Shown here piece after piece: positions 1-10,860 of a stretch of DNA of 64,000 nt (positions within the stretch are counted from its first letter, which is position 1; every line of letters begins with the position of its first letter). Position numbers and translations under genes: made by a program. The stretch is from Parasponia andersonii (taxonomy: Eukaryota > Streptophyta > Magnoliopsida > Rosales > Cannabaceae). Below the pieces are notes generated by a model. That model ran no database searches. It was not told the origin of the DNA and worked only from the letters and a program-made list of their open reading frames with translations. The stretch covers positions 296,279 through 360,278 of the forward strand of contig JXTB01000304.1 in assembly GCA_002914805.1 (NCBI GenBank), written 5' to 3'.

Positions 1-1
1 A

Positions 2-373
2 CTTGTTAACAAGTATACGCCTCGAAACATATGGGACTTTCCAGATATGGTAGATGTTTCTGATATTGCATCAATAAGCACTGATGTTCCTATTTTACAA
101 GAAGCGAATTCTTTGTCATTCCAATTATGGGTTGAGATTCTGGAAATAGAAAATATCCGATTTCATCCGGAAGACCTTGAACCCATTGAAGTTGACAATA
201 TTGATGACCTTATCTGTCAAACTCGTGTTGTGACCCCTAATGACTTCTTATTTGATGATGATGAGTTCGAAGACGATACTGTAGAGGAATGCAATCATGA
301 AGAAGTTGAACTTGATGACGATAGTGATACAAGTTCTGAAGAAAAGAATGGAATATCTGATAATGTAATATAA
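2..373 (+). CDS. C-terminal end of CACTA TNP2-type transposase (partial)
   Basis: The frame is open from the window edge (codon start at base 2) to a TAA at 371-373, about 123 residues. It begins LVNKYTPRNIWDFPDMVD and ends in a long acidic tail rich in Asp and Glu. This matches the end of the DUF4216-type region and acidic tail that closes many plant TNP2/En-Spm transposase proteins (family knowledge). The catalytic part is upstream of the window, so nothing can be said about activity. An ATG at 47 is internal and is not the real start. Confidence 0.65.
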   Translation, partial: LVNKYTPRNIWDFPDMVDVSDIASISTDVPILQEANSLSFQLWVEILEIENIRFHPEDLEPIEVDNIDDLICQTRVVTPNDFLFDDDEFEDDTVEECNHEEVELDDDSDTSSEEKNGISDNVI

Positions 374-475
374 TTTTATATTCTAGTGTGTGTAGAGTTT
401 TAAAAATTTTGTGGTTATTATTTTTTATATTGCTATGTAACATTTCTAAACTATGATAATATTTTTTTTTGTACG

Positions 476-1996
476 ATGTCTAGCCACGGGAGCACTTCTC
501 TAGCAACTAGTGCTGCCTCCGATTCCAACTCTGAAGATGATAGACATGATCCTAAGGAAAAGAGAGTTAGGGAAGAGACGAGAGATTGTTCGGTCGAAAA
601 AAAACTTAGGAGGCTTAAGACTGACTGATTGAAGGTCGAGTTTTGTGAGAAGACATGGAAGCCTATCTTGGATCATGGCAAGATGTTCTTGAACATTCTT
701 GCCAAGACAGTTAGAGACACCATCCCAACTTCCACTCCGACGTGGAAGGATGTGAAGAATGAAGACATTGAGCTCATCTTAAACCGGATAGATATGAGTG
801 AGTTTCTTAAAATATTTATTTTAAGCTATTTTAATAAAAGTTTTTATTAATAATTATCCATTTTAATTTCGCAGGTGAAGTTTGATTATTCTCGGTCTGA
901 TGCACCCTTTATGGACTCTATTGAGCAGTCCATGATAGCATATTTACGGGATTGGTGCAACATGATGCGGAATCATTTTACGAAAATGGGGGGTAAGAGG
1001 GATATGGCTTTTATTAAGGCCATTCCATACAAGAACGTTCCCTTCGATCAGTGGAATATTTTGTGTTATCGTTTCGGTTCTCAAGAGTTTGAGGTAATTA
1101 ACATGCTTTTACAAAAAAAAAAAAAATTAATTATTAAGAATAAATTATAATCAATGGTGAAATTAACAACTTGTGTATTTTTGCAGAAACTCTCGACACA
1201 AAACTCAGAAAATTGGTCTAAGCAATTGTATTCACTTGCACAGAGGCCATCTACCATGATTAGCCAGATGAAGGCAAAGGTTAGAAAGTCAAATATTTTC
1301 TCTAATCAGTACAAAATATACTATAACCAAATAATCTATCTTTTTTTCCTACTTTTCATAGGGCAACCTAGAGACCAGAGAGCTTATGAGCCCTATCGAC
1401 TACTTCAAGAGCTGCCATCTCAAGCCGTCTGATTGGCGGAACGAGTACACCTAGGAGAAACATGTAAGAATTCATTCTGTTTGTTTAAAATATTTAATTT
1501 GCGTCTATAAATTATAATTACTTTAATTTTTATTTTATTTTATAGGCGGAGATGGTTACGTCCAGGGCGGAGGTGCTCACTCAAACTCAGTCTGAGCTTG
1601 GGGACAGTGCCTCGTTTGCTGAGTCTGTGGTGGAGCCAGAACAGATCGACGAATTTCAGATCATGTCCAAGACTTTAGGGACTAGATCTAGGTGGCAGAA
1701 AGGGTTGGGAGCACTCTCTCGGTTGAAAAGTATAGGAGGACAGAGGTCTACCAGCGTGGGACAAATCACTAAGACCCTCGCCACCTTGAAGCTTGAAACA
1801 GCAACTAGCTAAGAATGATACGGAGCACGCACAGCGGATCGACGAGATTCAGCGACAAATGGCCGAAAAGGAAGCAGAGAACCAATGATGGCTCAAAGAG
1901 ACTCAGCGACAACTCAACGAGCAAAATTGGATGCTTCAAATATTGATTGTAAAGCTCGGCATCGAGATGCCACCGCCTCTGCCTCCAGAATTATAG
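476..1996 (+). pseudogene. CACTA accessory protein, Transposase_24 (Ptta/En/Spm) type, decayed
   Basis: A multi-exon gene follows the TNP2 end by about 100 bases. The first ATG is at 476 (MSSHGSTSLATSAAS...). The exons I infer are 476-797, 875-1093, 1187-1279, 1362-about 1462 and about 1546-1996, with GT...AG introns (798-874, 1094-1186, 1280-1361). Exon 2 reads KFDYSRSDAPFMDSIEQS and exon 3 NSENWSKQ, both typical of the Transposase_24 family found next to TNP2 in CACTA elements. It is broken by an in-frame TGA at 626-628, a TAG near 1452 (after WRNEYT), a frameshift near 1800 and another stop near 1887. The last part, ending MPPPLPPEL at the TAG 1994-1996, is a Gln/Glu-rich coiled coil. Confidence 0.75.
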
Positions 1997-2184
1997 ACGT
2001 TTTTTATTTTATAATATGTTCTAATTTTAGATACAGTTTGTATATTTTCTTTATTTAATAAAATTTGTGTTTATATATCTTCTTCTAAATTTTAATATAT
2101 TAGTTAACCAAATTAATTATTTATTCTTAATTAATAAATAATTATAACAATCAATTAAATAATTCTTTAAACAAATTAATAAAA

Positions 2185-2671
2185 TTTTTGCCGACGCAGA
2201 ATTACGTCGGTAAAAGATTATTTATATTCTACGAAAATACATTCACCGAAAAGTTTTGTCATCGATAAAGGTATTTTTTTTTAAAAAATATTTTCTAGAT
2301 ATTTTCACCGACTCATTTTGTCGTCGAAAAATGTATTGTACGTTTTAAAATTATTTCTTTAATAACTTTCACCGATGCGTTTATTCGTCAGTAATATCAA
2401 GTAAATTTTGAATATGGTCATATTTTCGTCGACGGAAAACTTTTGCCGACGCAAACCGTGCATCGGTAAAACTCACTAATGCGTCGGTGAAGGTTACTTT
2501 TACTGATGAAATTAAATTTCCGTTGAAAAGTTACATTTAGCTACGGTCTTACACTGACTATAGTCGCCGACGAGGAATTGCGTCGGTAATTGTTAAATAC
2601 CTTTCGCCGACAGTTTAATACTATTTTTTCCGACGACAAAATACGTCGGTGAAAATATATTTCTTGTAGTG
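2185..2671. repeat. CACTA subterminal repeats and 3' terminal inverted repeat
   Basis: At least ten copies of a short motif occur in both orientations (GCCGACG..., ...CGTCGGTAAA, ...GCGTCGGTGAA), often as facing pairs 15-20 bases apart. They end in the terminal TTTCTTGTAGTG at 2660-2671. In En/Spm-like elements such subterminal arrays bind the element-encoded accessory protein; that role is inferred here from the family. Confidence 0.85.
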
Positions 2672-2698
2672 ACAAGAAACATTAAGATTGGAAGAATG

Positions 2699-2750
<52 letters not shown>
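2699..2750. repeat. (TA)n microsatellite
   Basis: Uninterrupted TA dinucleotides for about 52 bases, just outside the CACTA terminus. Confidence 0.98.
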
Positions 2751-2756
<6 letters not shown>

Positions 2757-2982
2757 CATATGGTTGCCAATCTAGTAGGTATTTTTTTTTACTTATGTGT
2801 AAGTATTTTTTTTTAGCTGTTGAATTATTAATTAGAAGTGATCCAATGACTATAATAAGATACATGAAAAGATGTGCATCATTAATGCTATTTTTTTTTC
2901 TTTTTTATTATAGAAAAATATGCATGATAAATTTTCATTAGTTAAAATGATACCTGTGTATAGATAAAAAAAAAATACCTAT

Positions 2983-2984
<2 letters not shown>

Positions 2985-3018
<34 letters not shown>
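2985..3018. repeat. (AT)n microsatellite
   Basis: Pure AT run of about 34 bases followed by GTGTGTCTGTG. The surrounding 2751-3779 is AT-rich spacer with many homopolymer A and T runs, and I see no gene in it. Confidence 0.95.
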
Positions 3019-3024
<6 letters not shown>

Positions 3025-3779
3025 CTGTGAATATTTGGAATTACACAATCCTTCTAAATCGAATGCTGCAACCTATGTAACTAGGTAAAGAAAACAATTT
3101 CTTTTTTTTCTTTTTCTAATTGATGGATTCTAAATCTGCACTTTAAGTCTTTTTTTTTAAAAAAAAAAAAAAAAATCATACTCCATTAACAAATGAGAAG
3201 AACAAATCCAAGCGAGCACAATAACTCACAAAACAAAAGGGAAAAATGCAAAACAAAGTATAAATGCTGATTTTTTTTTTCTAAAAAAAAACATTTAGTT
3301 GGTTTTGCTAATATCCAATATAATTCGATAGTTCACAATTAGATCATCAAGATGTGATTTTTCTCCAGCTTCACAAAATTTTATTATCATTCCTATTAAC
3401 CTGGAAAAAAAAATTAAATCATTCTATAAAGAAAGAAAATGAAAAAAAAACCATTTAATATAAAAATCTTTGGTGTAAGTACATCTATAATTTTGAATTT
3501 AAATCTACTTGTATACAATTCAATTTAATAAGATTTAATATACGAATGCTTTACTGTATGTGTTATAAGGATTGTGATAAAAGAAAACAATACTTTACTT
3601 TTATTGCTATATATGTGCATTTATGTCATTTTGTACAACATTATTTTTGTACTAAAACTTTAGTTAGAAAAATGGTGAGAAGAAAAAAAAAGGATAGCAC
3701 TGTAATAAATTCGAATTTTATATATTTGTATATCTAAGTGGTAAAATTATAATCCTTATGACATGTTTAAGATGATAAA

Positions 3780-6019
3780 TGGAAAAACTCGACTTTATTA
3801 AGGGTATAAATGTAATTTTTGAGCTAAGAGTAATCTCATAATTTCAAATTTTCGAATATTAAATTAAAAATATATGAGTCGAACATGGACACAGTTAAAT
3901 CTAGGTTCAGTTAGGCCTATATGTAAAGAAAAATATAAAACAAGGACTAAAGTGCAATTACAAAAGGGCATGAATGAAAGAAATTTTCAAAAATTGGGTG
4001 AAAAGTGTAGATAGCATAAACAGTGCCCAACCAACCAAATACTGATACGTGTGCTACAGTATTCGAATTTGCTTATAAATCACCATAATTTTTCCTTTTC
4101 TCAGTCGAAGTCCCTGATTTTACAAAAATCTCTTCCCCTCTGTACTGTTCATCCACCATGCCACCGGTACCCTCCTTCACTGATGTGCTGGCCTGCGCAA
4201 AGCAGTAGCCATTGATGAAGTTGCCAACTATCGCCACCTCATCTTGTCGTCAGAGGATGGCTGTGCCAAAATTTCTGCCACCGTGACATTTTTTTTGCTC
4301 GTTGGAGCTCCGTCTGATGTCGTTTCACGACACCAATAGCATGGTTGGATTCATCTCATCGTCGTGTCATGTTTTGTTTATTCTTGGTTGTCATCTCACC
4401 ACCAGTAAGAATTTCATAGTTTTGGCCATTTTCTTAACATATTTTGTGGCATTTTTATAATTTTTCATTAGAGAACTATTTTGTCTGAAATAATTATGTG
4501 GCATTATAGACGATAGAAAATCATGAATATATACGGGTATTTGGCATTAAAATGATGTCCCGAAGTGTGCTAATTTTTGGATTAAAAAGTAGACATTTTT
4601 CAAATAAATTCCAAGAACGGACATTTTTGTAACTTTTGGATTTAATGCTCGTTTAAGGCTTGGGATCTTGAAACTGAATTCTAACTTTGAATTTAGACTT
4701 GGTGAGGTCGAGAGATAAATTTTAATATAAAATATGGCTATATTTCGAAAGGATACGAAAATCGAGGTGCACGGCTCGTGAATAATACTATTTTATGTGC
4801 CACAGATCGGGTCCCACTCCAAGACCCAAGTTTGACTAATTATATATCTAACCTAGCATTTTTGAGTACTATAAATTTAGTGTTGATCTCTGTTTCTCAA
4901 TCTGAGACTCCATAGAAAAAGTCATTTTTTTAAGTGAGATTATGAGGATCTCGAAATGATTGTTTAAATACTGAAGCGATCAACATGAGATTTTTCGAGT
5001 GTCGTTAGTTTGGTGTAGTTACCTAGTTTTTATATCTATTTTGATTTGTGATTGATTTATAAAAAATCATGATTCTACGATAGTTTGATAAATTATTGAA
5101 ATATATTAGATTATATTAGGTCTGAATTATGTAGATTATTATACATATTTTTATATTGTAATTATGGGGTAAAACAACGGTGTGCTACCTATGTTGCAAC
5201 AAATCTCAGAATAATATCAAATTAGCTTTTAAAGTATAGTTTGATTTATTCTTGGGTGCATAGTTATTGTGAACTGTTACATATTATACAATATATTATA
5301 GGATCACACACTTGAGTTCCATTATTGCATCATGGTAGTTAGATCACTGATGAATTGTTGCAACACTAGGTGAGAGACCTAGGCCCTTGCACATGTTTTT
5401 GCTGATATGCCTTCAAGTAGTGTCAAGATACTGGGTACGTATGCTAAAGAAGTATTACATAGCCGTGATAGGAGGATGAAAGCTCATTCTTATACTTAGT
5501 TGATGTATAATGTACAATGATATGGTTTTGATTTTGGTTTTGAAAATATGATTATTTTTGATTTCAATTACTTGATTTCTAAATAGATTTAAAGATAGTA
5601 ACTGTGCATGTCTGAGAAATTGCATCAATTCAAAAAGGTAATTAAATTTTATTAAGCATGTGAATGTTCAACACTTATTTTTCTCCTCTCGAGTAGTGCT
5701 CAATGTGACTTTGGGAATTCAGGAATAGAATAGTAGGGAGCTTGTTACTGTTTGAATAATTGGTACCTATGTAAAATAACTCTGTTTATTTATTTTGGCT
5801 TGTATTAATACTTAAGGTTTGTAAGAATGTTAATGATGATATTTGATTTTATTTTATAAATTTTATTACTAATCTATGTCTAACGATGATCATAAAATTA
5901 TGAGAATTTACTTTTAAAATTATTTTATAAATTTTTCAAAAATAACTATTGAATTTTCATTTTTGAAATTCTTTTTCTACTATTGGTTCTACTATTGGTA
6001 CTGAATTTGGATCGTGATA
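3780..6019 (+). mobile_element. Solo LTR of a long-LTR Ty3/gypsy family (copy A)
   Basis: It starts TGGAAAAACTCG and ends TTTGGATCGTGATA, and is flanked on both sides by the 5-bp sequence ATAAA (3775-3779 and 6020-6024), a target-site duplication. The interior is collinear with 44842-47256 and partly with 38492-40932. Shared blocks include GATCACACACTTGAGTTCC near 5302 and AAGATACTGGGTAC near 5425. No primer-binding site, polypurine tract or polyprotein lies between the TSDs, so this is a solo LTR left by LTR-LTR recombination. The final CA has become TA, which fits age. Confidence 0.8.
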
Positions 6020-6024
6020 ATAAA

Positions 6025-8195
6025 TCATATATTTGGGAAAATTATTACCTTAGAAATATGTTATGAAAAAGAGAAAAAAATGTTAATTGTCTCCTTAATT
6101 GAACATAATTTTAAGAATTGATTTAGAAAATTCATCCTCTTCTTGTCTTAGAATTTGAAAGAAAGAACAAATTAATTATTATCATTTACTAATTAATTTG
6201 ACGATAACAATTTGTTTTTCTTGGAAATACAAGATCAATCCAAAACTAAACCCACAGCTGAGGGGATAAAAAAGATAAAGTATCCTAAATTTACCATGAA
6301 GGCGTGAATGACACATCATGGATCCATAAGCAATCATACAATTTCTCGTTTCTCATTGGATAGGCAGTACTACAAGAGTCATCCATTCACTGGATTACAC
6401 GTAGCCCACCTTGTGCCATACTGAGTACTACACGGCTGGTCCAATTGTCAGTTTCTAGGAAGATCTATGCCTATGTTGAGCTCGTGTGGAGATTATTTCA
6501 ATGTGTCTCACGTGCTTACTTTTTGTTACCATGTTTTTTTTTTTTTGGGTAATAGGGCAAATTCAAGAGGATGTACTCCCTCATTAGCAGGCGTTAATTT
6601 CTACATCCGTGGACCCAAAATATGTGGCTACCACCACAAGTTCTAGATTTTTTTCTTCCTCGTCCAGTCGTACTCGGAGATATTAGTCCAACTTTTTCTA
6701 GGTCACATCGAAGAAAATGTGGTGTTAAGGTTTCCCATTTATTAATCTCATTTCAACCGCTCACTCGATTGGTAGGTAGTCTTGAGAATGACCTGCAACC
6801 AGAGATGTATCAACTAAGGGGCGACAGGGAACGTATGGCCCCACTCAAGTTTGTGAAATTTTTATTTTTGCCCATTTATTTATTCAATTTAACCCGATTT
6901 GATTTAAAATTTTTAGTTTAGTTTCCACATTATTTCTCTATATGCCCCCACTCAGTTTTTTATTATCTTTATGTTACCTTTATATTTATTTAGTTTTTAC
7001 TTTGCTCACATCGAATATATTACATTTTGGATTAGTTTCCTTCTTTTTTTTTTCCCTTTTCTTTCTCAAACTTAGCCTCTCATTAAATTCCTTTTCTCTA
7101 CTTTTGTTCTCATGGATTTTTATAAAAAAACTCTCTATTCCCTGTATTTATTAGTTTCAATAAATATATTTGAAACTTTCAAAACATAAAGTTTATGATG
7201 AATAAATACTATGTGTGATTTTGTTTTTCTTAAGAAAGAATATAGTTCATCCATATTAAACAAAAATTTCATTGACAAACACTCGGATTATTAAAAAAAA
7301 GCTTATCATGCCCCTACTAAAACAAAGTCCTGAATCCGTCGGCAAAACCATGCATGGTTCACAAGAATTATCGTGTTATAACTGAGCAATTTGAGCCTTA
7401 GACGAAAACTCCAAGAGTACTTAACAGTTTGCAGCAAAGAGCAATATATTTTTTTCAAAATCTTTTGAAAACATATATAAACTATCTTCTATCATGGTTT
7501 TCCTGATCATTTGAATATTTCCTATTGTAATAAGAAGTGAAAAAAAAAAAAATTTCATAATTTATATCATTAATCGCTTTAATTCTTCTACCAACAAGTC
7601 TCTTAATTTATATATAACAACTATTTTCTCATCATCATGGAGCATAAATATTAGGAGGAACGTAAATAAATTTTTATTAAGATGTACAATTTTTGCATAT
7701 TTATGTTCTTTTACATTTTTCTACCACTTCTCCTTAGAGATTAAAGCATTACATGCTTTATCGCGAGTAGAATTCATCTCCTAATTAATTAAAAATTGGT
7801 TGTTCAAAAACAAAATTTCGCTTGTGTATTTTCTTCCTTTTAATTGCTAGTAAAAGACATTGAACTTATACATTCCTTTTGGCCGAATTGTAGGCATTGA
7901 GAGAAGGGCTGCGTAGCCTGCGTTTGGCAGTCGAGATGGGTTTCATTGCGCTTGATCTATGTTGAATATGACTCCAGTGTTGTTGTGTCTTTGATGAATT
8001 AATCCTCAGTTCATATTATGGCCATAGATGTTTCTTTGCTATTATTAGAGGTTGGTGGTGGTCCTTATCATTTTAATCGTTGTTGGAACAAGGCGGCCCA
8101 AATTTGCTATTTCTCATCCTGTTAGTTCCGTTTATTTTCGGGAATGTCTGAGTTGTATTGCTACTGTGATGACAAAGGATTTGAGTTATTAATAG
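6025..8195. other. AT-rich spacer without recognisable gene
   Basis: Frames here are short and show no recognisable domain. Poly-T and poly-A runs are frequent. The open frames near 6622-6921 and 6942-7154 are low-complexity hydrophobic translations of T-rich DNA. The right end is the 5-bp target duplication of the next element (AATAG, 8191-8195). Confidence 0.6.
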
Positions 8196-8725
8196 TGTGG
8201 GGCCGCTCCTAGATCATATATCACGTGGACAGTTAAGTGGCAAAACAGGTGGCATGGGGCACGTCATCTGACTCGTGCCCAGAAGGACAGCCTAAAAGTT
8301 ACCCGAGTTGCACGTGATATCGTATGGGCCCGTGGGTTGTCGGAAGCCAGGGTCGAATCCATCCCAGACCCTGGACAGGTTTGGCCCAATCTAATATTTA
8401 CCTCGACAGCTGGGGATCAGGAGCCTCGAGAGTCTTCTGTCAGAAGATCATTAGAGGCAGCGCGTTGCTCCAGATCCAGACATGACATTTAATGCAATCC
8501 TGAGTAGATGTGCGCATTGGGCAGACCGTCCTGACAGAACGGCGGTTTGTCAAAATCGCGCCCCCGCTAGGCTCAAGCCATAGGGGACGGTGGAAAGTAT
8601 GTCATGATGAGTTACGACGATGCAAGGAAAATTACGGTAACTACGGTCTGTGATTTCTGGAGTAAGTCATGATGAGAAAAGGTACTCAATCTTTGGATAG
8701 AAAGGCAGAAGGATCTCAGTTCCAG

Positions 8726-8772
<47 letters not shown>

Positions 8773-9056
8773 TGCTATACATCCCCCTGAGGACAGAGGC
8801 ATATACATATACAGAGATATAAGAAAGAGAGATAGACAGAAATTTGTAAGCAAGAGAAAAGCTTAATCTTTGCTACTAATTCTCAGGGGTAATATCTGAC
8901 TTAAGCATTAGAGAGTCTTTACAGGTGGCCACCCCTGCCTCTCCGATCTGACTTGAAGTCGAAAGTACTCTGGGTAGCGAGGATATGTGGACAGTTGGTA
9001 GATACAGCATTAGCAGTTCGGAGACACGTGGACAGCTGGTAAAAACTGCACCAATA
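8196..9056 (+). repeat. 5' LTR of T1
   Basis: It starts TGTGGGGCCGCTCC and ends ACTGCACCAATA, immediately before the primer-binding site. It is collinear with 19566-20393; the length difference comes mainly from a (TA)n expansion at 8729-8771 that occupies the TATA-box position. It also resembles the T2 LTR in its second half, for example ACACGTGGACAGCTGGT. Confidence 0.92.
8729..8771. repeat. (TA)n expansion inside the T1 5' LTR
   Basis: About 42 bases of pure TA replace the short ACTATATATATATGAG of the 3' LTR (20088-20104). It lies at the expected LTR core promoter and is the main size difference between the two LTRs. Confidence 0.95.
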
Positions 9057-9075
9057 GTTTGGCACTGTCTGTGGG
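9057..9075 (+). other. T1 primer-binding site
   Basis: GTTTGGCACTGTCTGTGGG directly follows the 5' LTR. T2 has GTTTGGCGCCGTCTGTGGG at the same place (25844). The TGGCGCCG core of T2 resembles the complement of a plant tRNA 3' end (tRNA-Asp-like start). T1 has lost the GCGCC core by CG-to-CA/TG type changes. The tRNA identity is an inference. Confidence 0.7.
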
Positions 9076-9156
9076 AATTTAGCGCATGAGAGAAAAGCAA
9101 GAGTCTTGCGACAGCGCTCTCCCTGAACAAGAAGCTATACGACATTGGATATCACC

Positions 9157-10860
9157 CTCAAGAATAACGATAAGAAGTACACGTCCCGACGCCGAAGGAA
9201 GCTCCCGGGAAGCGCGACCCGGTCTAGAACAGTAGCTGGACCAAATGCTTACCGCCTTGGCAGAAGCAAACAGGTCGGCGGAGATGGCCCATGAAGCCGT
9301 CCTAGGTTTAAGAGATGAAGTCACAGAAGTCCATAGAGATAATGCCCGCCTTGAAGGGCTCTTGGCAACCAAGGCCAGGAGCGGGCAAAGAGAGGACTTC
9401 GACGAAGAGGTCCAGCAAGAGTCTAGGGGTTAGCAACCGCTGAGGGAAGTCCCCGCCCAGTTCAGATCGCGGATACAAGGGGAACGACAAAGTCAGACAA
9501 GGCCCTTCTGGGCGGGAACGGTAGTGGACAGACAACACCAGGAGAGCTCGGAAGGTGCGCTTCCCAACTTGAAGCAGGGATGATGGCAGAGCTGAGTAAG
9601 AGGCTCAGGGCCCATCACAGCTAGATCCCCGATGATCTAGCAGAACAGACCATATGTGGGATCAATCAAATGGCCTTCGTCGATTGGATCCAGCTAGAGC
9701 CCAAGCCGAAGGACTTCACGACCCCGACCTTCAGACCGTTCGAGGGAAAGACCGACTTCCTTGACCATATATACCACTTCCAGTAGAAGATGGCCCTGGA
9801 AACTAGGGACGAAGCCATGACCTTCAAAGTCTTTTCCACCACCTTGACAGGACCAACCCTGTTGTGGTTCAGGCAATTCCCGAAAAAGTCTATAAATGGG
9901 TTTAAAGATTTTTGCAAACTTTTCTTAAAACAATACATGGGCGTCTGATGGTAGCAGAAAACTATGCGAGACTTAGACTGGTTGGAGCAATCCGCCAATG
10001 AGTTTCTAAGGGAATATTTGTCGTATTTCCTGGAGGTAATGTCCTTGGTGCACAATGTCGATTCGACCCAAGCCGCGAGCTCATTCGTTAGGGGCTTGCA
10101 GCCAGGATCGATGCTGTCGGACCATCTGCTCTTGAATTTACCATATGACATGGCCGACATCCTAGCAAAATTGGAGGGAGTATTTAGAGAGCCACCAGAA
10201 AGCACCCAAAGCCTCTGCGGTGATAATAATGATGTCGGTGCAAACCCCTGCCACGCAAGGAGTAAAGAGGCCTGCACAGGCCTAGGAGGCAGCTCTGAAA
10301 CAGGGAGCCCTAACAAGAGCTGGTCAAGAAAGTAGCAAGAGGAGGAAAACATTTAAGGACCCTCTACCGAAGTTCGAGCTCAACATGCCAATCGATGTGA
10401 TCTACCTCAAGAACAGAGACATGGCATTTTCAAAGATCCCACTAAATTTGGCGTGCCTGACCACATGAAGAACAAGAGCAGGTACTGCTAATTTCACAAA
10501 GATCACGGGCATGAAACCATCCATTGTCGTAGCCTTTAGGCACAGGTTATGATGGCAATCCAAGCCGGCAAGTAGAAGCAGTATGTGAAGACGGGCGGAA
10601 GCTAGTCCAAGGTGGACACCGCCGGGCTAGAAAAAGGAAAGCAGACCCAAGCCTCCGGGTCGGGGGAGCAGGCTCTGAGGATAGTGCCAATGGTTATAGG
10701 CAGACCAAAGTCAACCCAGAGTCAGGAAGAGCAGGAAAAGAGCCAGAAAAGAACTGAAGATAGGGTGAAGCACCTGAGGGGCCTGGGGTATTCCGTGAAT
10801 CACTTGACGATGGGAGAGAGCTACGTCTCAGTCGCCCCCATCGCCTTCACCTAGCAAGAT
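9157..10860 (+). pseudogene. T1 gag (capsid/nucleocapsid), decayed
   Basis: This aligns by eye with T2 gag along its length. The start codon found in T2 (AATGACAACC) is AATAACGATA here, so the ATG is lost. Recognisable pieces include AHEAVLGLRDEV (9280s), DFDEEVQQES, the capsid stretch around 9680-9930, and the nucleocapsid finger near 10480-10530, whose pattern FHKDHGHET remains but with stops on both sides. Many TAG, TGA and TAA codons and at least two frame changes make it non-functional. Gag would form the virus-like particle in the cytoplasm. Confidence 0.8.

Larger units (their letters stand above)
1..2671 (+). mobile_element. 3' portion of a CACTA (En/Spm) DNA transposon, left end outside window
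   Basis: The right terminus is seen directly: the sequence ends TTTCTTGTAGTG at 2660-2671, the complement of the CACTACAAGAAA terminus typical of plant CACTA elements. It is preceded by about 500 bases of short subterminal CCGACG/CGTCGG motifs. Inside lie the C-terminal end of a TNP2-type transposase gene and a second, decayed Transposase_24-type gene. The expected 3-bp target duplication would be ACA (2672-2674), but the left end is outside the window, so it cannot be checked. The orientation of both genes agrees with the 3' end lying on the right. Confidence 0.9.

Noticed and set aside
6622..6921. A 99-residue plus frame in the 6-8 kb spacer
   Set aside because: No recognisable domain, no promoter or intron context, and low-complexity hydrophobic tail.
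9666..10352. A 228-residue minus-strand frame in T1
   Set aside because: It is opposite to the decayed gag of T1, which aligns with T2 gag. The minus translation has no domain.
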